This document shows, piece after piece, positions 50,111 to 60,350 of a stretch of 64,000 nucleotides of DNA. Below the pieces are notes generated by a model. The model saw nothing but the letters and a program-made list of their open reading frames with translations, did no database searches and was not told the DNA's origin. The stretch is taken from contig PLDK01000029.1 of assembly GCA_003135135.1 (NCBI GenBank), positions 20,711 through 84,710 of the forward strand. The letters are read 5' to 3'. The first letter of the stretch is position 1. Every line of letters starts with the position of its first letter. Position numbers and translations under genes: made by a program. Source of the DNA: Deltaproteobacteria bacterium. GTDB taxonomy: Bacteria; Desulfobacterota; Binatia; Binatales; Binataceae.

Positions 50111-51523
50111 ATGCTTCCCTCCGGTAAAATTCCTCGCGTCGTCATCGCCGCGACCGCCAGCGGCGCGGGCAAGACTACTGCGACCGTCGCGCTGATCGGT
50201 GCGATGCGCGCGCGCGGCCTCAAGGTCGCGGCGTTCAAGTGCGGCCCTGACTATCTGGATCCCACCTATCATGAACGCGCCGCCGGCGTTCGCTCGCACA
50301 ACCTCGACGGCTGGATGATGGATCGCGATGCGGTGATCGCGACTTTTACGCGCGCGTCCGCCGGCGCCGATATCGCGGTGATCGAAGGGATGATGGGTCT
50401 ATTCGATTCCGCGACACCAACCGGCGACGAGGGCTCGAGCGCCCAGATTGCGAAGTGGCTCGGGGCGCCGGTTATTCTCGTCACCGACGCCTCGGGCATC
50501 GCGCGCACGATCGCCGCAGTGGCCGCGGGTTTTGCGCGCTTCGATCCCGCCGTTGCGGTAGCCGGCATGATCTGCAACCGCGTCGGTTCGCGCGGGCATC
50601 TCGATCTATTGCGCGCCGCACGGCCCGAGATTCCCATTGTCGGCGGATTCCCGGCCAGTACCGATCTCGCTTTTCCCGAGCGCCATCTCGGTCTGCTGAT
50701 GGCCGATGAATCGAGCGTGCCGCAACGGCTGATCGACGGATGGAGCCGGCTGGCAGCCGATTGGCTGGACCTCGACGCGATTGTCGAGATTGCGCGCTCG
50801 GCGCCCGTACTCGAAGCCGGCCGCGTGTCCAGCGCGAGTGAAATGGATTTGGCTGCGCGGCCGCAATCCCGAATCGGGATCGCATACGACGCCGCGTTTC
50901 ATTTCTACTATGAAGACAATTTGAATCGGCTCCGCGCGCTCGGCGCGCAGCTCGTCAACTTCTCGCCAATGGGCGATCGCGAGCTGCCCGAAAGCGACGG
51001 ACTCTACTTCGGCGGCGGATATCCCGAGGTGTTTGCGCGCGAACTGTCTTCGAACGGCTCGATGCTCGCGGCCATCGCCGGCTTCGCGGCTCGCGGCGGA
51101 GTGATTTACGCTGAATGCGGCGGACTGATGTACCTGACGGACGCCATCCGCACGCTTGACGGCGCGCTGTGGCCGATGGCTGCGATCGTTCCCGGCGTCG
51201 CCGTGATGTCCGCCCGGCTCCAGGCGATCGGCTACGTCGAGGTCGAGACCAACGCTGACTCGATCCTCGGTCCTGCGCAGACGCGATTTCGAGGCCATCA
51301 GTTTCGCTACTCGACTCTCGAGGGTGCTCGGGGCGGGGATCGATTCGATGCCATCTATAACGTGGCGCCGCGCTGGGGCGGTGCGCCGTTCGCCGAAGGC
51401 TATCGCATTGGAAATGTTCTCGCTTCATACGTTCACGCGCACTGGGCATCGAATCCCGCGGTTGCGGAGGCTCTCATCGGTTCGTGCATCCGCTCGCGCG
51501 CATCAAGACAACCGGCTGCGTAG
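50111..51523 (+). CDS. cbiA/cobB: Cobyrinate a,c-diamide synthase
   Basis: A 470-residue amidotransferase of cobalamin synthesis that amidates the a and c side chains of cobyrinate, using ATP and Gln. N-terminal P-loop: ATASGAGKTTATVALIGAMRARG, with the DYLDPTYHERAAGVRSHNLDGWMM and EGMMGLFDS motifs. The C-terminal GATase1-type domain includes VIYAECGGLMYL with its nucleophile Cys and GHQFRYSTLEGA with its His. The length is normal. It is followed closely by hemQ (17 bases), linking corrin and heme steps. The methylmalonyl-CoA mutase at 54-56 kb is a likely B12 user. Confidence 0.95.
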   Translation: MLPSGKIPRVVIAATASGAGKTTATVALIGAMRARGLKVAAFKCGPDYLDPTYHERAAGVRSHNLDGWMMDRDAVIATFTRASAGADIAVIEGMMGLFDSATPTGDEGSSAQIAKWLGAPVILVTDASGIARTIAAVAAGFARFDPAVAVAGMICNRVGSRGHLDLLRAARPEIPIVGGFPASTDLAFPERHLGLLMADESSVPQRLIDGWSRLAADWLDLDAIVEIARSAPVLEAGRVSSASEMDLAARPQSRIGIAYDAAFHFYYEDNLNRLRALGAQLVNFSPMGDRELPESDGLYFGGGYPEVFARELSSNGSMLAAIAGFAARGGVIYAECGGLMYLTDAIRTLDGALWPMAAIVPGVAVMSARLQAIGYVEVETNADSILGPAQTRFRGHQFRYSTLEGARGGDRFDAIYNVAPRWGGAPFAEGYRIGNVLASYVHAHWASNPAVAEALIGSCIRSRASRQPAA

Positions 51524-51540
51524 CGTCTAGAATTGCCGCC

Positions 51541-52407
51541 ATGAGTATCGACAGCACAGAGCAAAATCGAGGCAGGGACCGGTCGAAGATCCCCGGCGAT
51601 TTTCCGGCCGCACCTCTGACGCTCGAAGGTTACAGCGTTCTCCATCAGATGTTCCGCGTGCGGCGCCGCGAATTGCGGATGCTTGACGCCGCGAAACGCA
51701 ACGCTGCCCTCAACGACGCGTCGAAGCTGTTCGGCGAGATGGCCCGGCGCGAAGACGGTGAAACCGCGCTCTTCTCCGCGCTCGGCCACAAGGGCGACCT
51801 GACCATCATCCACTTCCGCCGCAGCTTCGAGGAACTCGGCCACGCCGAACTCGCTGTCGCCGGGCTTGAACTCAGCGACTACCTGGAACCAACCACGTCG
51901 TATCTGTCGGTGATCGAAATCGGCCTCTACGAAGCGACGGTCGCGCTCTATCGCCGGCTCGTGGAGAACGGGGTCGGACCGCGCTCGCCGCAATGGAAAT
52001 CTGAAATCGATTCCGAGATTGCGCGACAGCGGGAGAAAATTTCGCCGCGCTTGTTTCCGAAAATCCCTGCGCGGCCCTACTTGTGCTTTTATCCGATGGA
52101 CAAGAAGCGCGAAGGCGCCGACAACTGGTATCGCCTGCCGATCGAAGATCGCCAGCGTCTCATGCACGACCACGGCCTCGTCGGGCGGCGTTTCGGCGGC
52201 GAAGTGACGCAGATCATCTCGGGCTCGATTGGATTCGACGATTGGGAATGGGGCGTCGATCTTTTCGCCGACGATCCGCTGGTGTTCAAGAAACTCGTTT
52301 ACGAGATGCGTTTCGACGAGGCCAGCTCGTCGTATGCGAAGTTCGGCCCCTTTTACGTCGGCATCCGTCTCGAGGCGGCCGACCTCGGCAAACTGTTTTC
52401 GACCTGA
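51541..52407 (+). CDS. hemQ: Coproheme decarboxylase HemQ (chlorite dismutase family)
   Basis: A 288-residue protein that converts coproheme III to heme b with H2O2, the last step of the coproporphyrin-dependent route. Signatures: LCFYPMDKKREGADNWYRLPIEDRQRLMHDHGLVGRRFGGEVTQIISGSIGFDDWEWGVDLFADDPLVFKKLVYEMRFDE. The Tyr of YPMDKKR is the radical Tyr and the His of DHGLVGR the heme ligand. Chlorite dismutases proper have an Arg at a place not seen here. It starts at ATG 51541, shortly after cobB, in an apparent tetrapyrrole operon; the 364-residue gene follows in 37 bases. Confidence 0.93.
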   Translation: MSIDSTEQNRGRDRSKIPGDFPAAPLTLEGYSVLHQMFRVRRRELRMLDAAKRNAALNDASKLFGEMARREDGETALFSALGHKGDLTIIHFRRSFEELGHAELAVAGLELSDYLEPTTSYLSVIEIGLYEATVALYRRLVENGVGPRSPQWKSEIDSEIARQREKISPRLFPKIPARPYLCFYPMDKKREGADNWYRLPIEDRQRLMHDHGLVGRRFGGEVTQIISGSIGFDDWEWGVDLFADDPLVFKKLVYEMRFDEASSSYAKFGPFYVGIRLEAADLGKLFST

Positions 52408-52444
52408 TCGACCACCGCATCTCAATTGATACCGGGAGACAACG

Positions 52445-53539
52445 ATGATCACTCAAGGCGATGAATATCCGATCCATCAGACTCCGGAGCCGGTCCAGGA
52501 GGTCTTCACCAGCGACCGCAATTTTTACGATCGATTTTTTTTCAACGGCTGCTTTCGCGAGGGCGAGCCGTACTTCGCCGTCGCGATGGGAATCTATCCG
52601 AACCTCGGAATCATCGATTCCGCATTCAGCGTAACTGTCGGCGGCGTGCAACATAGCGTGCGCGCGTCGCGGGTACTCGGCGCCGAGCGGATGGACACGC
52701 GGGTCGGCCCGATCTCAATCGAGGTCGTACGCCCGATGCGATCGATGCGCGTTCGCGTCGATCATGAAGCCGTAAAGGCCGACCTGATGTTCGAAGCGCG
52801 CGCCGCCGTAATCGAGGAGCCTCGTTTCACCCGCCGCGCCGGTCCGCGCCTCGTGATGGACATGACGCGGTTCACTCAGCACGGCGGTTACAGTGGCAGC
52901 CTGACGGTCGCCGGCAAGACCTACGACGCAAAACCGTCGCGAGTGTGGGGAGCGCGTGATCGCTCGTGGGGCGTGCGCGGAATCGGGCCGCAGGATCCGG
53001 CGGGAGTGCCATCGCCCACGATGGGTCAGTACTACTGGTTGTGGTCGCCGGGCAATTTCGAGGATGTCTGCACGCTTTGGGACGTCAATGAAAACACGGA
53101 CGGCTCGCGATGGCACGAGCACGGCGCTGTCACCCGCGCGCAACCCGACGCCCCGCTCGATTTCTCAACCGGCGGCCTCGAGATCAACATCAACTATGCT
53201 TCCGGAACGCGCCACGCCAAAAGCGCCGAAATAATTTTGCACACCCCGCAAGCCGGCGAAAGCCGCATCGAACTGAAGACGCTGTACAACTTCTACATGC
53301 AGGGCATCGGCTACTTTCATCCGAAGTGGGGGCACGGAATGTACGTCGGCCCCGACGTCTCGACCTACGACTCGGTAAAAATCGCCGACGTCGACGAGCG
53401 CGATTTCTTTCATCAGCACATCGAGGCTGTATGCGAGGCGAAAATGGGTTCGCGCCAGGGGATGGCGGTTCTCGAGATGTTAATCCTGGGCCCGCACGAT
53501 CGGAGCGGCTTCAAGGAATTCCTCGACGTGCATCCGTAG
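52445..53539 (+). CDS. Conserved hypothetical protein, DUF7064/7065-like (CrtC-type fold possible)
   Basis: A 364-residue protein with no signal peptide. Regular short strands recur, for example RFFFNGCFREGEPYFAVAMGIYPNLGIIDSAFSVTVGG and AGKTYDAKPSRVWGARDRSWGVRGIGPQDPAG...YYWLWSPGNFEDV, then WHEHGAV and KWGHGMYVGP. The pattern G.RDRSWG.R is typical of lipocalin-like carotenoid-hydratase (CrtC) and DUF7064/7065-type proteins. Function unknown. It sits 37 bases after hemQ, so it may be in the same transcript. A plausible role is binding a hydrophobic ligand, but this is inference. Confidence 0.65.
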   Translation: MITQGDEYPIHQTPEPVQEVFTSDRNFYDRFFFNGCFREGEPYFAVAMGIYPNLGIIDSAFSVTVGGVQHSVRASRVLGAERMDTRVGPISIEVVRPMRSMRVRVDHEAVKADLMFEARAAVIEEPRFTRRAGPRLVMDMTRFTQHGGYSGSLTVAGKTYDAKPSRVWGARDRSWGVRGIGPQDPAGVPSPTMGQYYWLWSPGNFEDVCTLWDVNENTDGSRWHEHGAVTRAQPDAPLDFSTGGLEININYASGTRHAKSAEIILHTPQAGESRIELKTLYNFYMQGIGYFHPKWGHGMYVGPDVSTYDSVKIADVDERDFFHQHIEAVCEAKMGSRQGMAVLEMLILGPHDRSGFKEFLDVHP

Positions 53540-53599
53540 CGGATTGAATTTTTGCCGGGACGGTTTGCGGCCGGCGGCGCGTTGCGGAACGCTGGCGAA

Positions 53600-54163
53600 C
53601 TACTTGCCGTTGGGGATATCGACGAACACCGCCGCGGCGACCACCGACGACCACAGCCCGTCGCGATCGCCTATCGCCGACTGCGTGACGTTGCGCGTCG
53701 TTACGATTTTGTCCGACATCCGCCACAGATCCTTGCGCTCGTCGTAGCTCAGATTCGGATCGAAATCGATGCCGAGAATCGTCGCCAGCATCATCGCCGC
53801 CAGATCCTCCGCGTAGTCGCCCGCCTTCTGATCCGTCTCGCCCGTGCTGTGATGCTCGGACAGGTATCCGTACTGGGCGGGATTGCTGGGAAGCGCGACG
53901 CCCACCGACGACGCTATGAGCCGATGCGGTTCGTTGGTCGCGTTATCGCTCATCACGGCAAAAACGATCTGCCCCGGCGTCAGGTACTTCAAGCCTTCCT
54001 GCTGGCTGAGCAGTTTGCAGTTGGGCGGGAAAATCGATTTGACGCGCACGAGGTTGAACTCGGCGATTCCCGCGGAACGCAGCGCCAGCTCGAAAGAAGT
54101 CAGCTTCTCGCGGTGCCGGCCCACACCCTTGGTCAAAAATGTCCCCTTCGGGATCGGCCCCAT
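53600..54163 (-). CDS. pdaD: Pyruvoyl-dependent arginine decarboxylase
   Basis: A 187-residue proenzyme that self-cleaves to make a pyruvoyl group and decarboxylates arginine to agmatine. Family parts are [70 protein letters not shown] and [12 protein letters not shown]. Cleavage should be before the Ser of VKSIFPP (K42-S43); archaeal examples have Ser-Ser there. It makes the agmatine used by aguA/aguB at 14-15 kb. Located 3' of the methylmalonyl-CoA mutase on the same strand, but functionally apart. Confidence 0.9.
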   Translation of the reverse strand: MGPIPKGTFLTKGVGRHREKLTSFELALRSAGIAEFNLVRVKSIFPPNCKLLSQQEGLKYLTPGQIVFAVMSDNATNEPHRLIASSVGVALPSNPAQYGYLSEHHSTGETDQKAGDYAEDLAAMMLATILGIDFDPNLSYDERKDLWRMSDKIVTTRNVTQSAIGDRDGLWSSVVAAAVFVDIPNGK

Positions 54164-54308
54164 TTATTTTCTCTCCGATCGGTTGCGCGGTTCGCCGCGG
54201 TTAGTTGTCATAATTCCAGTTGCTTTGCGACGCCCGCGAAATCCGCCACGCGCCGCCCCCTTTGCGACTGCGCTCTGCTCGATATGAATCTGCCCGCGCA
54301 ACGCCATG

Positions 54309-55982
54309 CTACACCGTATTCACCGGTACGTACTCGCCGAACACCTTGCGCATCGCGTCCGAGATTTCTCCAAGCGTGCACCATCCGCGCACCGCATCGA
54401 TTATCGGCGGCATCAGATTTTGCCCGTCGCGCGCCGCCGCCTCGACCCGCGCGAGTGCCTTCGTCGCCGTCTCCGAGTTTCGTTGCGCCCGCACGCGCGC
54501 AACGCCTGCCTTCTGTTTCGCCTCGAGCTCCGGCTTGACCCGCAGAATTTCCCCCGGCGGTTCGCCGCCCCCGGTGAACTGGTTGACCCCTACGATAATT
54601 CGCTGCCTGGTTTCAATCTCGCGCTGATAAATAAATGCGGCGTTCTGAATTTCGCGTTGCATGTAGCCGCGCTCGATTGCGGCGACTGCGCCGCCAAAGT
54701 CGTCGATCTTCGACAGGTACTCGACCGCCTTTTTTTCGAGCTCTGTCGTCAGCCGTTCGACGTAGTACGAACCGCCGAGCGGATCGATCGTGTCCGCCAC
54801 GTCCGACTCGTGCGCGATAAGCTGCTGGGTGCGCAGCGCGAGCAGCACCGAGGCTTCCGTCGGCAGCGCGAGCGCCTCGTCTTTGGAGTTGGTGTGCAGC
54901 GATTGCGCTCCGCCCAGCACCGCCGCCAACGCCTGCATCGTCACGCGCACGACGTTGTTCTCCACCTGCTGCGCGGTCAGGGTTGAGCCCGCGGTTTGCG
55001 CATGAAACCGCATCATCATCGAGCGTTCATCCTTCGCTCCGAAGCGCTCCTTCATTATTTTCGCCCACAGCCGCCGCGCCGCCCGAAACTTTGCGACTTC
55101 CTCGAAGAAGTTGTTGTGCACGTTGAAGAAGAACGATAGCCGGCTCGCAAACGCGTCGATTTCCAACCCCACCTTTAGCGCGGCATCAACGTATGCGATC
55201 CCGTCGGCAATCGTGAATGCGAGTTCCTGCGCCGCGGTCGAGCCGGCCTCGCGGATGTGATAGCCGGAGATCGATATCGTGTTCCAGTTGGGAACTTCCT
55301 TCGTCGCAAAACTGAAAATGTCGGTGATGATCCGCATCGAGCCGCGCGGCGGATAGATGTACGTCCCGCGCGCGACGTATTCCTTCAGCACGTCGTTCTG
55401 GATGGTGCCGTTGACCTTGTCCCAGCCCACACCCCGGCGCTCCGCCGCGACCAGATACAACGCCAGCAGGATCGACGCGGTCGAGTTGATCGTCATCGAG
55501 GTGGAAATCTTGTCGAGCGGCAGTTCGGTGAGCAGCGTCTCCATGTCGGCCAGCGAGCATATCGGCACGCCGACGCGTCCGACCTCGCCCTCGGCCAGCG
55601 GATGATCCGAGTCAAGGCCCATCTGCGTGGGCAGGTCGAACGCGACCGACAGCCCCGTCTGACCCTGCTCGAACAGGTAGCGGTAGCGGTGGTTCGATTC
55701 CTCCGCGCTGCCGAAGCCCGCGTACTGGCGCATCGTCCACAGCCGTCCGCGATACATCGTCGGCTGCACGCCGCGCGTAAACGGATACTCGCCGGGAAAG
55801 CCCAGCTCGCTGACAAAATCGAAGTCGTTGAGGTCTTCGGGATCGTACGCCCGCTTGATTTCGATTCCCGAGCTGGTGACGAACTTCGGCTTGCGCTCGG
55901 CGCCGCGCTTCAAGGAAGGATTGAGCTTGCGTTCCTCCCAATCCTTGCGGGCGGACGCGATTTTGCGATCGTCTTCAGGCAT
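54309..55982 (-). CDS. mcmA1: Methylmalonyl-CoA mutase catalytic (large) subunit, no B12 domain
   Basis: A 557-residue barrel protein with the core of acyl-CoA mutases: [80 protein letters not shown] and [24 protein letters not shown] is characteristic of methylmalonyl-CoA mutase. The usual C-terminal cobalamin-binding domain (DxHxxG) is missing, so a separate small subunit must exist elsewhere. It follows the biotin carboxyl carrier gene after 38 bases on the same strand, making a propionyl-CoA carboxylase-mutase cluster that turns propionyl-CoA towards succinyl-CoA; the epimerase is not in the window. Confidence 0.92.
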   Translation of the reverse strand: MPEDDRKIASARKDWEERKLNPSLKRGAERKPKFVTSSGIEIKRAYDPEDLNDFDFVSELGFPGEYPFTRGVQPTMYRGRLWTMRQYAGFGSAEESNHRYRYLFEQGQTGLSVAFDLPTQMGLDSDHPLAEGEVGRVGVPICSLADMETLLTELPLDKISTSMTINSTASILLALYLVAAERRGVGWDKVNGTIQNDVLKEYVARGTYIYPPRGSMRIITDIFSFATKEVPNWNTISISGYHIREAGSTAAQELAFTIADGIAYVDAALKVGLEIDAFASRLSFFFNVHNNFFEEVAKFRAARRLWAKIMKERFGAKDERSMMMRFHAQTAGSTLTAQQVENNVVRVTMQALAAVLGGAQSLHTNSKDEALALPTEASVLLALRTQQLIAHESDVADTIDPLGGSYYVERLTTELEKKAVEYLSKIDDFGGAVAAIERGYMQREIQNAAFIYQREIETRQRIIVGVNQFTGGGEPPGEILRVKPELEAKQKAGVARVRAQRNSETATKALARVEAAARDGQNLMPPIIDAVRGWCTLGEISDAMRKVFGEYVPVNTV

Positions 55983-56020
55983 CGTAACTCGCCTCTACCA
56001 GTCCAGTCCTGCTGGCTCGC

Positions 56021-56524
56021 CTATTCGATGACAATCATCAGTTGGCCCTTCTCGACCGCCTGGCCCGCGACCACCTTCACTTCCACGACTTTGCCGGCCT
56101 TGGGCGCTTTGACTTCGTTTTCCATCTTCATCGCTTCGACGATGATGATTCCCTGTTCGGCCTTGACTTCGTCTCCCGGCGCGACCAGCACATTGACGAT
56201 CCGGCCCGGCAGCGCGGATTTTATTTCCACGCGGCCGCTGACCTCGCGCCGCTTGCCGGCCGCACGCGCCGTCCGTCGCGCCGGATCTGCGACCGTGAGC
56301 CGCGTCGATCCGATCCGCGATGCGACGACGGTCTCCTCGCCGTCGCGCGCCACGTCAAAATCGAACGAGCGATTGTTGATAATCACCGAAAAGGACCCGG
56401 GGCCGACCCTGCGCAAATCGGCTTCGAAACGATTCTCACCGAAACGAATCGCGAACGAGTCCGCGGCGAGCTCTTCGATCTCGATTTCGTGTTCCTGGCC
56501 GCCAAGAGTCGCGAGGTATCGCAT
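56021..56524 (-). CDS. Biotin carboxyl carrier protein of an acyl-CoA carboxylase
   Basis: A 167-residue protein with the C-terminal biotinyl domain VIIVEAMKMENEVKAPKAGKVVEV (biotinylated Lys in EAMKMEN) and an N-terminal region of beta strands (FAIRFGENRFEADLRRVGPG) found in propionyl/methylcrotonyl-CoA carboxylase carriers. It lies 15 bases after the biotin carboxylase gene, forming a split alpha subunit: carboxylase and carrier on separate polypeptides. In typical PccA the two are fused, so the split is a notable variant. Confidence 0.9.
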   Translation of the reverse strand: MRYLATLGGQEHEIEIEELAADSFAIRFGENRFEADLRRVGPGSFSVIINNRSFDFDVARDGEETVVASRIGSTRLTVADPARRTARAAGKRREVSGRVEIKSALPGRIVNVLVAPGDEVKAEQGIIIVEAMKMENEVKAPKAGKVVEVKVVAGQAVEKGQLMIVIE

Positions 56525-56539
56525 CGATAAGAGTCCCGG

Positions 56540-58054
56540 CTATCTCCGCAGTGTGTCAAGCCGGCCGATCATCCGCCATGCGGACGCATTCGGCGCGGCC
56601 GCCGGCTGCGTGCCGGCGCCGTTGCTGTGGTTGGCGTTTTTTTGCGCTGCGATCGCCGCGAGAAAAATCGCCGCCAGCTCCGCGCCGTGCGGCGCGGCGC
56701 CGTTTTCATTCGGATGGTACTCGCGGTCGATAAAATAGGTATCGAAATCACCTTTCAAAAACCTGGGATTCGTCATTAGCCAGCGATGGAAGTCGAGGTT
56801 GGTGCGCAGATCTCCGGAAATTACGAAGTCGCCGAGCGCGCGCCGCATCCTGTCGACCGCCTGCTCGCGATCCGCGCCCCACACCGCCAGCTTGGAGATC
56901 ATCGGGTCGTAAAAGACCGGCACTTCGGCGCCCGCATAAACACCCGCGTCGTTGCGCACGCCCGGACCGTCTGGAAATCTGAGCGTCTCGATCTTTCCCG
57001 GTGCCGGTGCGAAGCCGGCCGCCGGATCTTCCGCATAGATTCGGCACTCGATCGCCCATCCGCGCTGCGTGAGATCCTTTTGCTTGAACGGCAGCTTCGC
57101 GCCCGCGGCGATTTCGATTTGCGCGCGCACCAGGTCCACGCCCGTCACCAGCTCGGTCACCGGATGCTCGACCTGGATGCGGGTGTTCATCTCGAGGAAA
57201 TAAAAGTTGTGCTGCGCGTCGACCAGGAACTCGATCGTTCCCGCACTGACGTAGTTCACCGCCTTGGCCGCCCGCACCGCTACCTTGCCCATTTCCGCCC
57301 GCATCTTCGCCGTGATGAACGGCGACGGCGATTCCTCGACGACCTTCTGATGGCGCCGCTGAATCGAGCATTCGCGCTCGAAGACATGGACAATGTTGCC
57401 GTGCGCGTCGGCGAGCAACTGCACTTCGATATGGCGCGGCTGCTTGAGAAATTTCTCGACGTAAAGGCGCCCGTCGCCGAACGACGACCTGGCCTCGCTG
57501 GCGACCGTGCGCACCGCTGACGCGAGGTCTTTGGCGTTCTCGACGAAGCGCAGACCCTTGCCGCCGCCGCCCGCGGCCGCCTTCACCATGATTGGAAACC
57601 CGATCGTTTTCGCGAACGCGGCTACTTCCGCTTCGGTCTCCAACGTCCCCGGCGAACCCGGCACGACCGGCACTCCCGCCGACGACATCAATTTGCGCGC
57701 CTCGACCTTGTCGCCCATCCGCTCGATCGCGTCGGGCGGCGGCCCGATCCAGGTCAGTCCTGCGCGCTGCACCGAGCGCGCAAACGCGGCGCGTTCGGAG
57801 AAAAAGCCGTAACCCGGATGAACCGCGTCGGCCCTGGAAGATTTCGCGGCTTCAAGGATTTTCGCGGTGTTAAGATAGCTCTGGGCCGCGGGCGCCGGAC
57901 CGACCGGGTAGGCGTGATCGGCTTCGCGCACGTGCAGCGCGGCGCGATCGGCGTCGGAGTAGACGGCGATCGATTCGATTCCCAACTCGCGGCATGCGCG
58001 GATGATCCGTACCGCGATCTCTCCGCGGTTGGCGATTAGAATCCGCTTGAACAT
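56540..58054 (-). CDS. accC/pccA: Biotin carboxylase subunit
   Basis: A 504-residue protein starting MFKRILIANRGEIAVRIIRACREL. The ATP-grasp glycine loop is GGGGKGLRFVENA and the second motif is FLEMNTRIQVEHPVTELVTGVDLVRAQIEIAAG; the biotin carboxylase C-terminal domain follows (RGWAIECRIYAEDP). It uses ATP and bicarbonate to carboxylate biotin on the carrier encoded at 56021. The last 40 residues include a low-complexity Asn/Ala/Gly tail. It starts downstream of the carboxyltransferase with 115 bases between. Confidence 0.93.
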   Translation of the reverse strand: MFKRILIANRGEIAVRIIRACRELGIESIAVYSDADRAALHVREADHAYPVGPAPAAQSYLNTAKILEAAKSSRADAVHPGYGFFSERAAFARSVQRAGLTWIGPPPDAIERMGDKVEARKLMSSAGVPVVPGSPGTLETEAEVAAFAKTIGFPIMVKAAAGGGGKGLRFVENAKDLASAVRTVASEARSSFGDGRLYVEKFLKQPRHIEVQLLADAHGNIVHVFERECSIQRRHQKVVEESPSPFITAKMRAEMGKVAVRAAKAVNYVSAGTIEFLVDAQHNFYFLEMNTRIQVEHPVTELVTGVDLVRAQIEIAAGAKLPFKQKDLTQRGWAIECRIYAEDPAAGFAPAPGKIETLRFPDGPGVRNDAGVYAGAEVPVFYDPMISKLAVWGADREQAVDRMRRALGDFVISGDLRTNLDFHRWLMTNPRFLKGDFDTYFIDREYHPNENGAAPHGAELAAIFLAAIAAQKNANHSNGAGTQPAAAPNASAWRMIGRLDTLRR

Positions 58055-58169
58055 CAATCTTCCCTGGCTCCCGGCCATCTTTCAGACCGGGCTCACGCTC
58101 TCCAAATTGTATACAGAATCCAGCCCACGCGAGCTAACCGTGCGCGACGGCCGGTCCCGACGCTCTTCC

Positions 58170-59720
58170 TCAAAGCGGAATATTGCCGTGCTTGCGCGGC
58201 GGATTCTTGTCGCGCTTGTTCGCGAGCGCCTTCAGTGCGCCGATCAGCCTCGGACGCGTGTCGCGCGGCATGATCACTTCATCTATATAGCCAAGCTCAG
58301 CCGCCTTGAACGGATTGGCAAAAGTTTTGCGATAGTCCTCGGCCAGCCGCGCGCGCTCGGCGACTGCGTCTTTGGCCTTGGCGAGCTCGTTGCGAAAAAC
58401 AATGTTGATAGCCTGCTCGGGTCCCATCACCGCGATTTCGGCGCTCGGATACGCAAAGTTGAAATCGCCGCGAATATGCTTTGACGACATGACGTCGTAC
58501 GCACCGCCGTAAGCCTTGCGCGTTATCACCGTCACCTTCGGCACGGTGGCCTCGCAGAAAGCGTAGAGCAGTTTCGCGCCATGCCTGATGATTCCGGCGA
58601 ACTCCTGCGACGTACCGGGCAGAAAGCCCGGCACATCCACGAACGTGACGATTGGAATATTGAACGCGTCGCAGAAGCGCACAAATCGCGCCGCCTTCAC
58701 CGACGAGTCGATATCGAGGCATCCCGCCAGAAAGGCCGGCTGATTCGCGACCACGCCGACCGAGTAGCCGCCGAGCCGCGCGAACCCGATCAGCATGTTG
58801 TGCGCGTAGTCCTTCTGCACTTCCAGGAACTGCCCGTCATCGACCACGCGCCGGAGGATCTCGCCCATGTCGTAAGCCTTGTTGGGATTTTCGGGGACGA
58901 TCGAATCGAGCGCGCCGTCGCAGCGTGCGGGGTCGTCGCCGCTGGCCACGAATGGCGGGTCGTCGACATTGTTCGACGGCATATATGAAAGCAGCTCGCG
59001 GATCATCGCGAGCGCGCCCGCGTCGTCGTCGGCCTCGAGATGGCACACGCCCGACTTCTGGCTATGCGTATCGGCGCCGCCAAGCTCCTGCATCGTGACC
59101 TCTTCGTGCGTGGTCGCCCGGATCACGTCGGGCCCGGTGATGAACATGTACGACGTATCGCGCACCATCACGACGAAGTCCGTCATCGCCGGCGAATACA
59201 CCGCGCCGCCGGCGCACGGCCCCATGATCGCGGAAATCTGCGGGATCACTCCCGACGACATTACGTTGCGCAGAAAAATATCCGCGTAGCCGGCCAGCGA
59301 CACGACCCCCTCCTGGATTCGCGCGCCGCTGCCGTCGTTGAGCCCGATCACCGGGCATCCGGTCTTCATGGCGAGGTCCATCACCTTGCAGACCTTCTCC
59401 GCGAACGCGCCCGACAGGCTGCCGCCGAAGACCGTGAAATCGTGGCTGAAGATGCACACCTGCCGCCCGTCGATCGTGCCAAAGCCCGTCACGACGCCGT
59501 CGCCGGGGATTTTTTTCTCCGCCATGTCGAAGTCGGTGATTCGATGCGTCTTGAACTTGTCGATCTCGACGAACGATCCGCGGTCGAGGAGAAACTCGAC
59601 CCGCTCGCGCGCGGTCATGCGGCCCTTGGCGCGCTGCTTCTTGAGCCGATCCAGGCCGCCGGCCGTTTCCGCCTCGCGCGTGAGTTGCTGAAGTCGTTCG
59701 AGATTTTCTTTAAGGCCCAT
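58170..59720 (-). CDS. pccB: Acyl-CoA carboxylase, carboxyltransferase subunit (propionyl-type)
   Basis: A 516-residue crotonase-fold carboxyltransferase with two repeats. Markers: [119 protein letters not shown] and [13 protein letters not shown]. The association with the mutase at 54 kb favours propionyl-CoA as substrate, but acetyl-CoA cannot be excluded by reading. First gene of the carboxylase-mutase cluster (pccB, BC, BCCP, mutase). Confidence 0.93.
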   Translation of the reverse strand: MGLKENLERLQQLTREAETAGGLDRLKKQRAKGRMTARERVEFLLDRGSFVEIDKFKTHRITDFDMAEKKIPGDGVVTGFGTIDGRQVCIFSHDFTVFGGSLSGAFAEKVCKVMDLAMKTGCPVIGLNDGSGARIQEGVVSLAGYADIFLRNVMSSGVIPQISAIMGPCAGGAVYSPAMTDFVVMVRDTSYMFITGPDVIRATTHEEVTMQELGGADTHSQKSGVCHLEADDDAGALAMIRELLSYMPSNNVDDPPFVASGDDPARCDGALDSIVPENPNKAYDMGEILRRVVDDGQFLEVQKDYAHNMLIGFARLGGYSVGVVANQPAFLAGCLDIDSSVKAARFVRFCDAFNIPIVTFVDVPGFLPGTSQEFAGIIRHGAKLLYAFCEATVPKVTVITRKAYGGAYDVMSSKHIRGDFNFAYPSAEIAVMGPEQAINIVFRNELAKAKDAVAERARLAEDYRKTFANPFKAAELGYIDEVIMPRDTRPRLIGALKALANKRDKNPPRKHGNIPL

Positions 59721-59827
59721 TTTTCACAACCACGATCAAGCTGGATAGACGCCGGACAAAGACGCGCCCGTCACGCGCCACCGGCAAGCATAGATACCGC
59801 ATGTTCGCGGCGGGTTAAAGCGCCCGA

Positions 59828-60310
59828 TTATTCCGAGGCGTGGGTTGAAAATCCCGAGAAATCCAATCGGTCGCCGGCCTTGACTGCGTTTTTCGCGCAG
59901 AAACCGCCGTTCACTTCGAGCACATACTCCGAGTCACCCTCGACGCCGACCGGCTTGTCGGAAAACGGCTCCGCGTTCGCGACGATTCCCAGCACCCGGC
60001 CCGCCGCGTCCGCAAAAATCATGTCGAGCGAAATCACCGTATTGTGCATCCAGAATTTCCGGCGCGCCGCATCCGGAAAAACAAAGATCATCCCCGCATT
60101 CTCCTCGAGATGCTTGCGATACATCAGGCCGAGCTCGCGCTGCGCCCCCGTGTTCGCCACTTCGACCGCAACTGTGGCGCGCGGCTTGCCGTCAGCGCCG
60201 ACTATGGTGACGCATGGACCGCGCGCGCATCCGAGCAACGCGAGCATTATGACCACGATCGCAAACGGGCCGAATCGGACGGGCAAGCGGCGATGCAACG
60301 TTGCTCCCAT
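59828..60310 (-). CDS. DUF192 lipoprotein
   Basis: A 160-residue protein with signal FGPFAIVVIMLALLGC (lipobox Cys). The mature region is the DUF192 domain: VAVEVANTGAQRELGLMYRKHLEENAGMIFVFPDAARRKFWMHNTVISLDMIFADAAGRVLGIVANAEPFSD. Its function is unknown. The ATG at 60310 is chosen as it lies 40 bases after the MFS gene stop; an in-frame ATG at 60361 would overlap that gene and adds residues unlike a signal peptide. It may be co-transcribed with the MFS and P450 genes upstream. Confidence 0.82.
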   Translation of the reverse strand: MGATLHRRLPVRFGPFAIVVIMLALLGCARGPCVTIVGADGKPRATVAVEVANTGAQRELGLMYRKHLEENAGMIFVFPDAARRKFWMHNTVISLDMIFADAAGRVLGIVANAEPFSDKPVGVEGDSEYVLEVNGGFCAKNAVKAGDRLDFSGFSTHASE

Positions 60311-60350
60311 GCTCAGGCGCAAATCTAGCGCGTCGATGAGCCCTGCGAAA

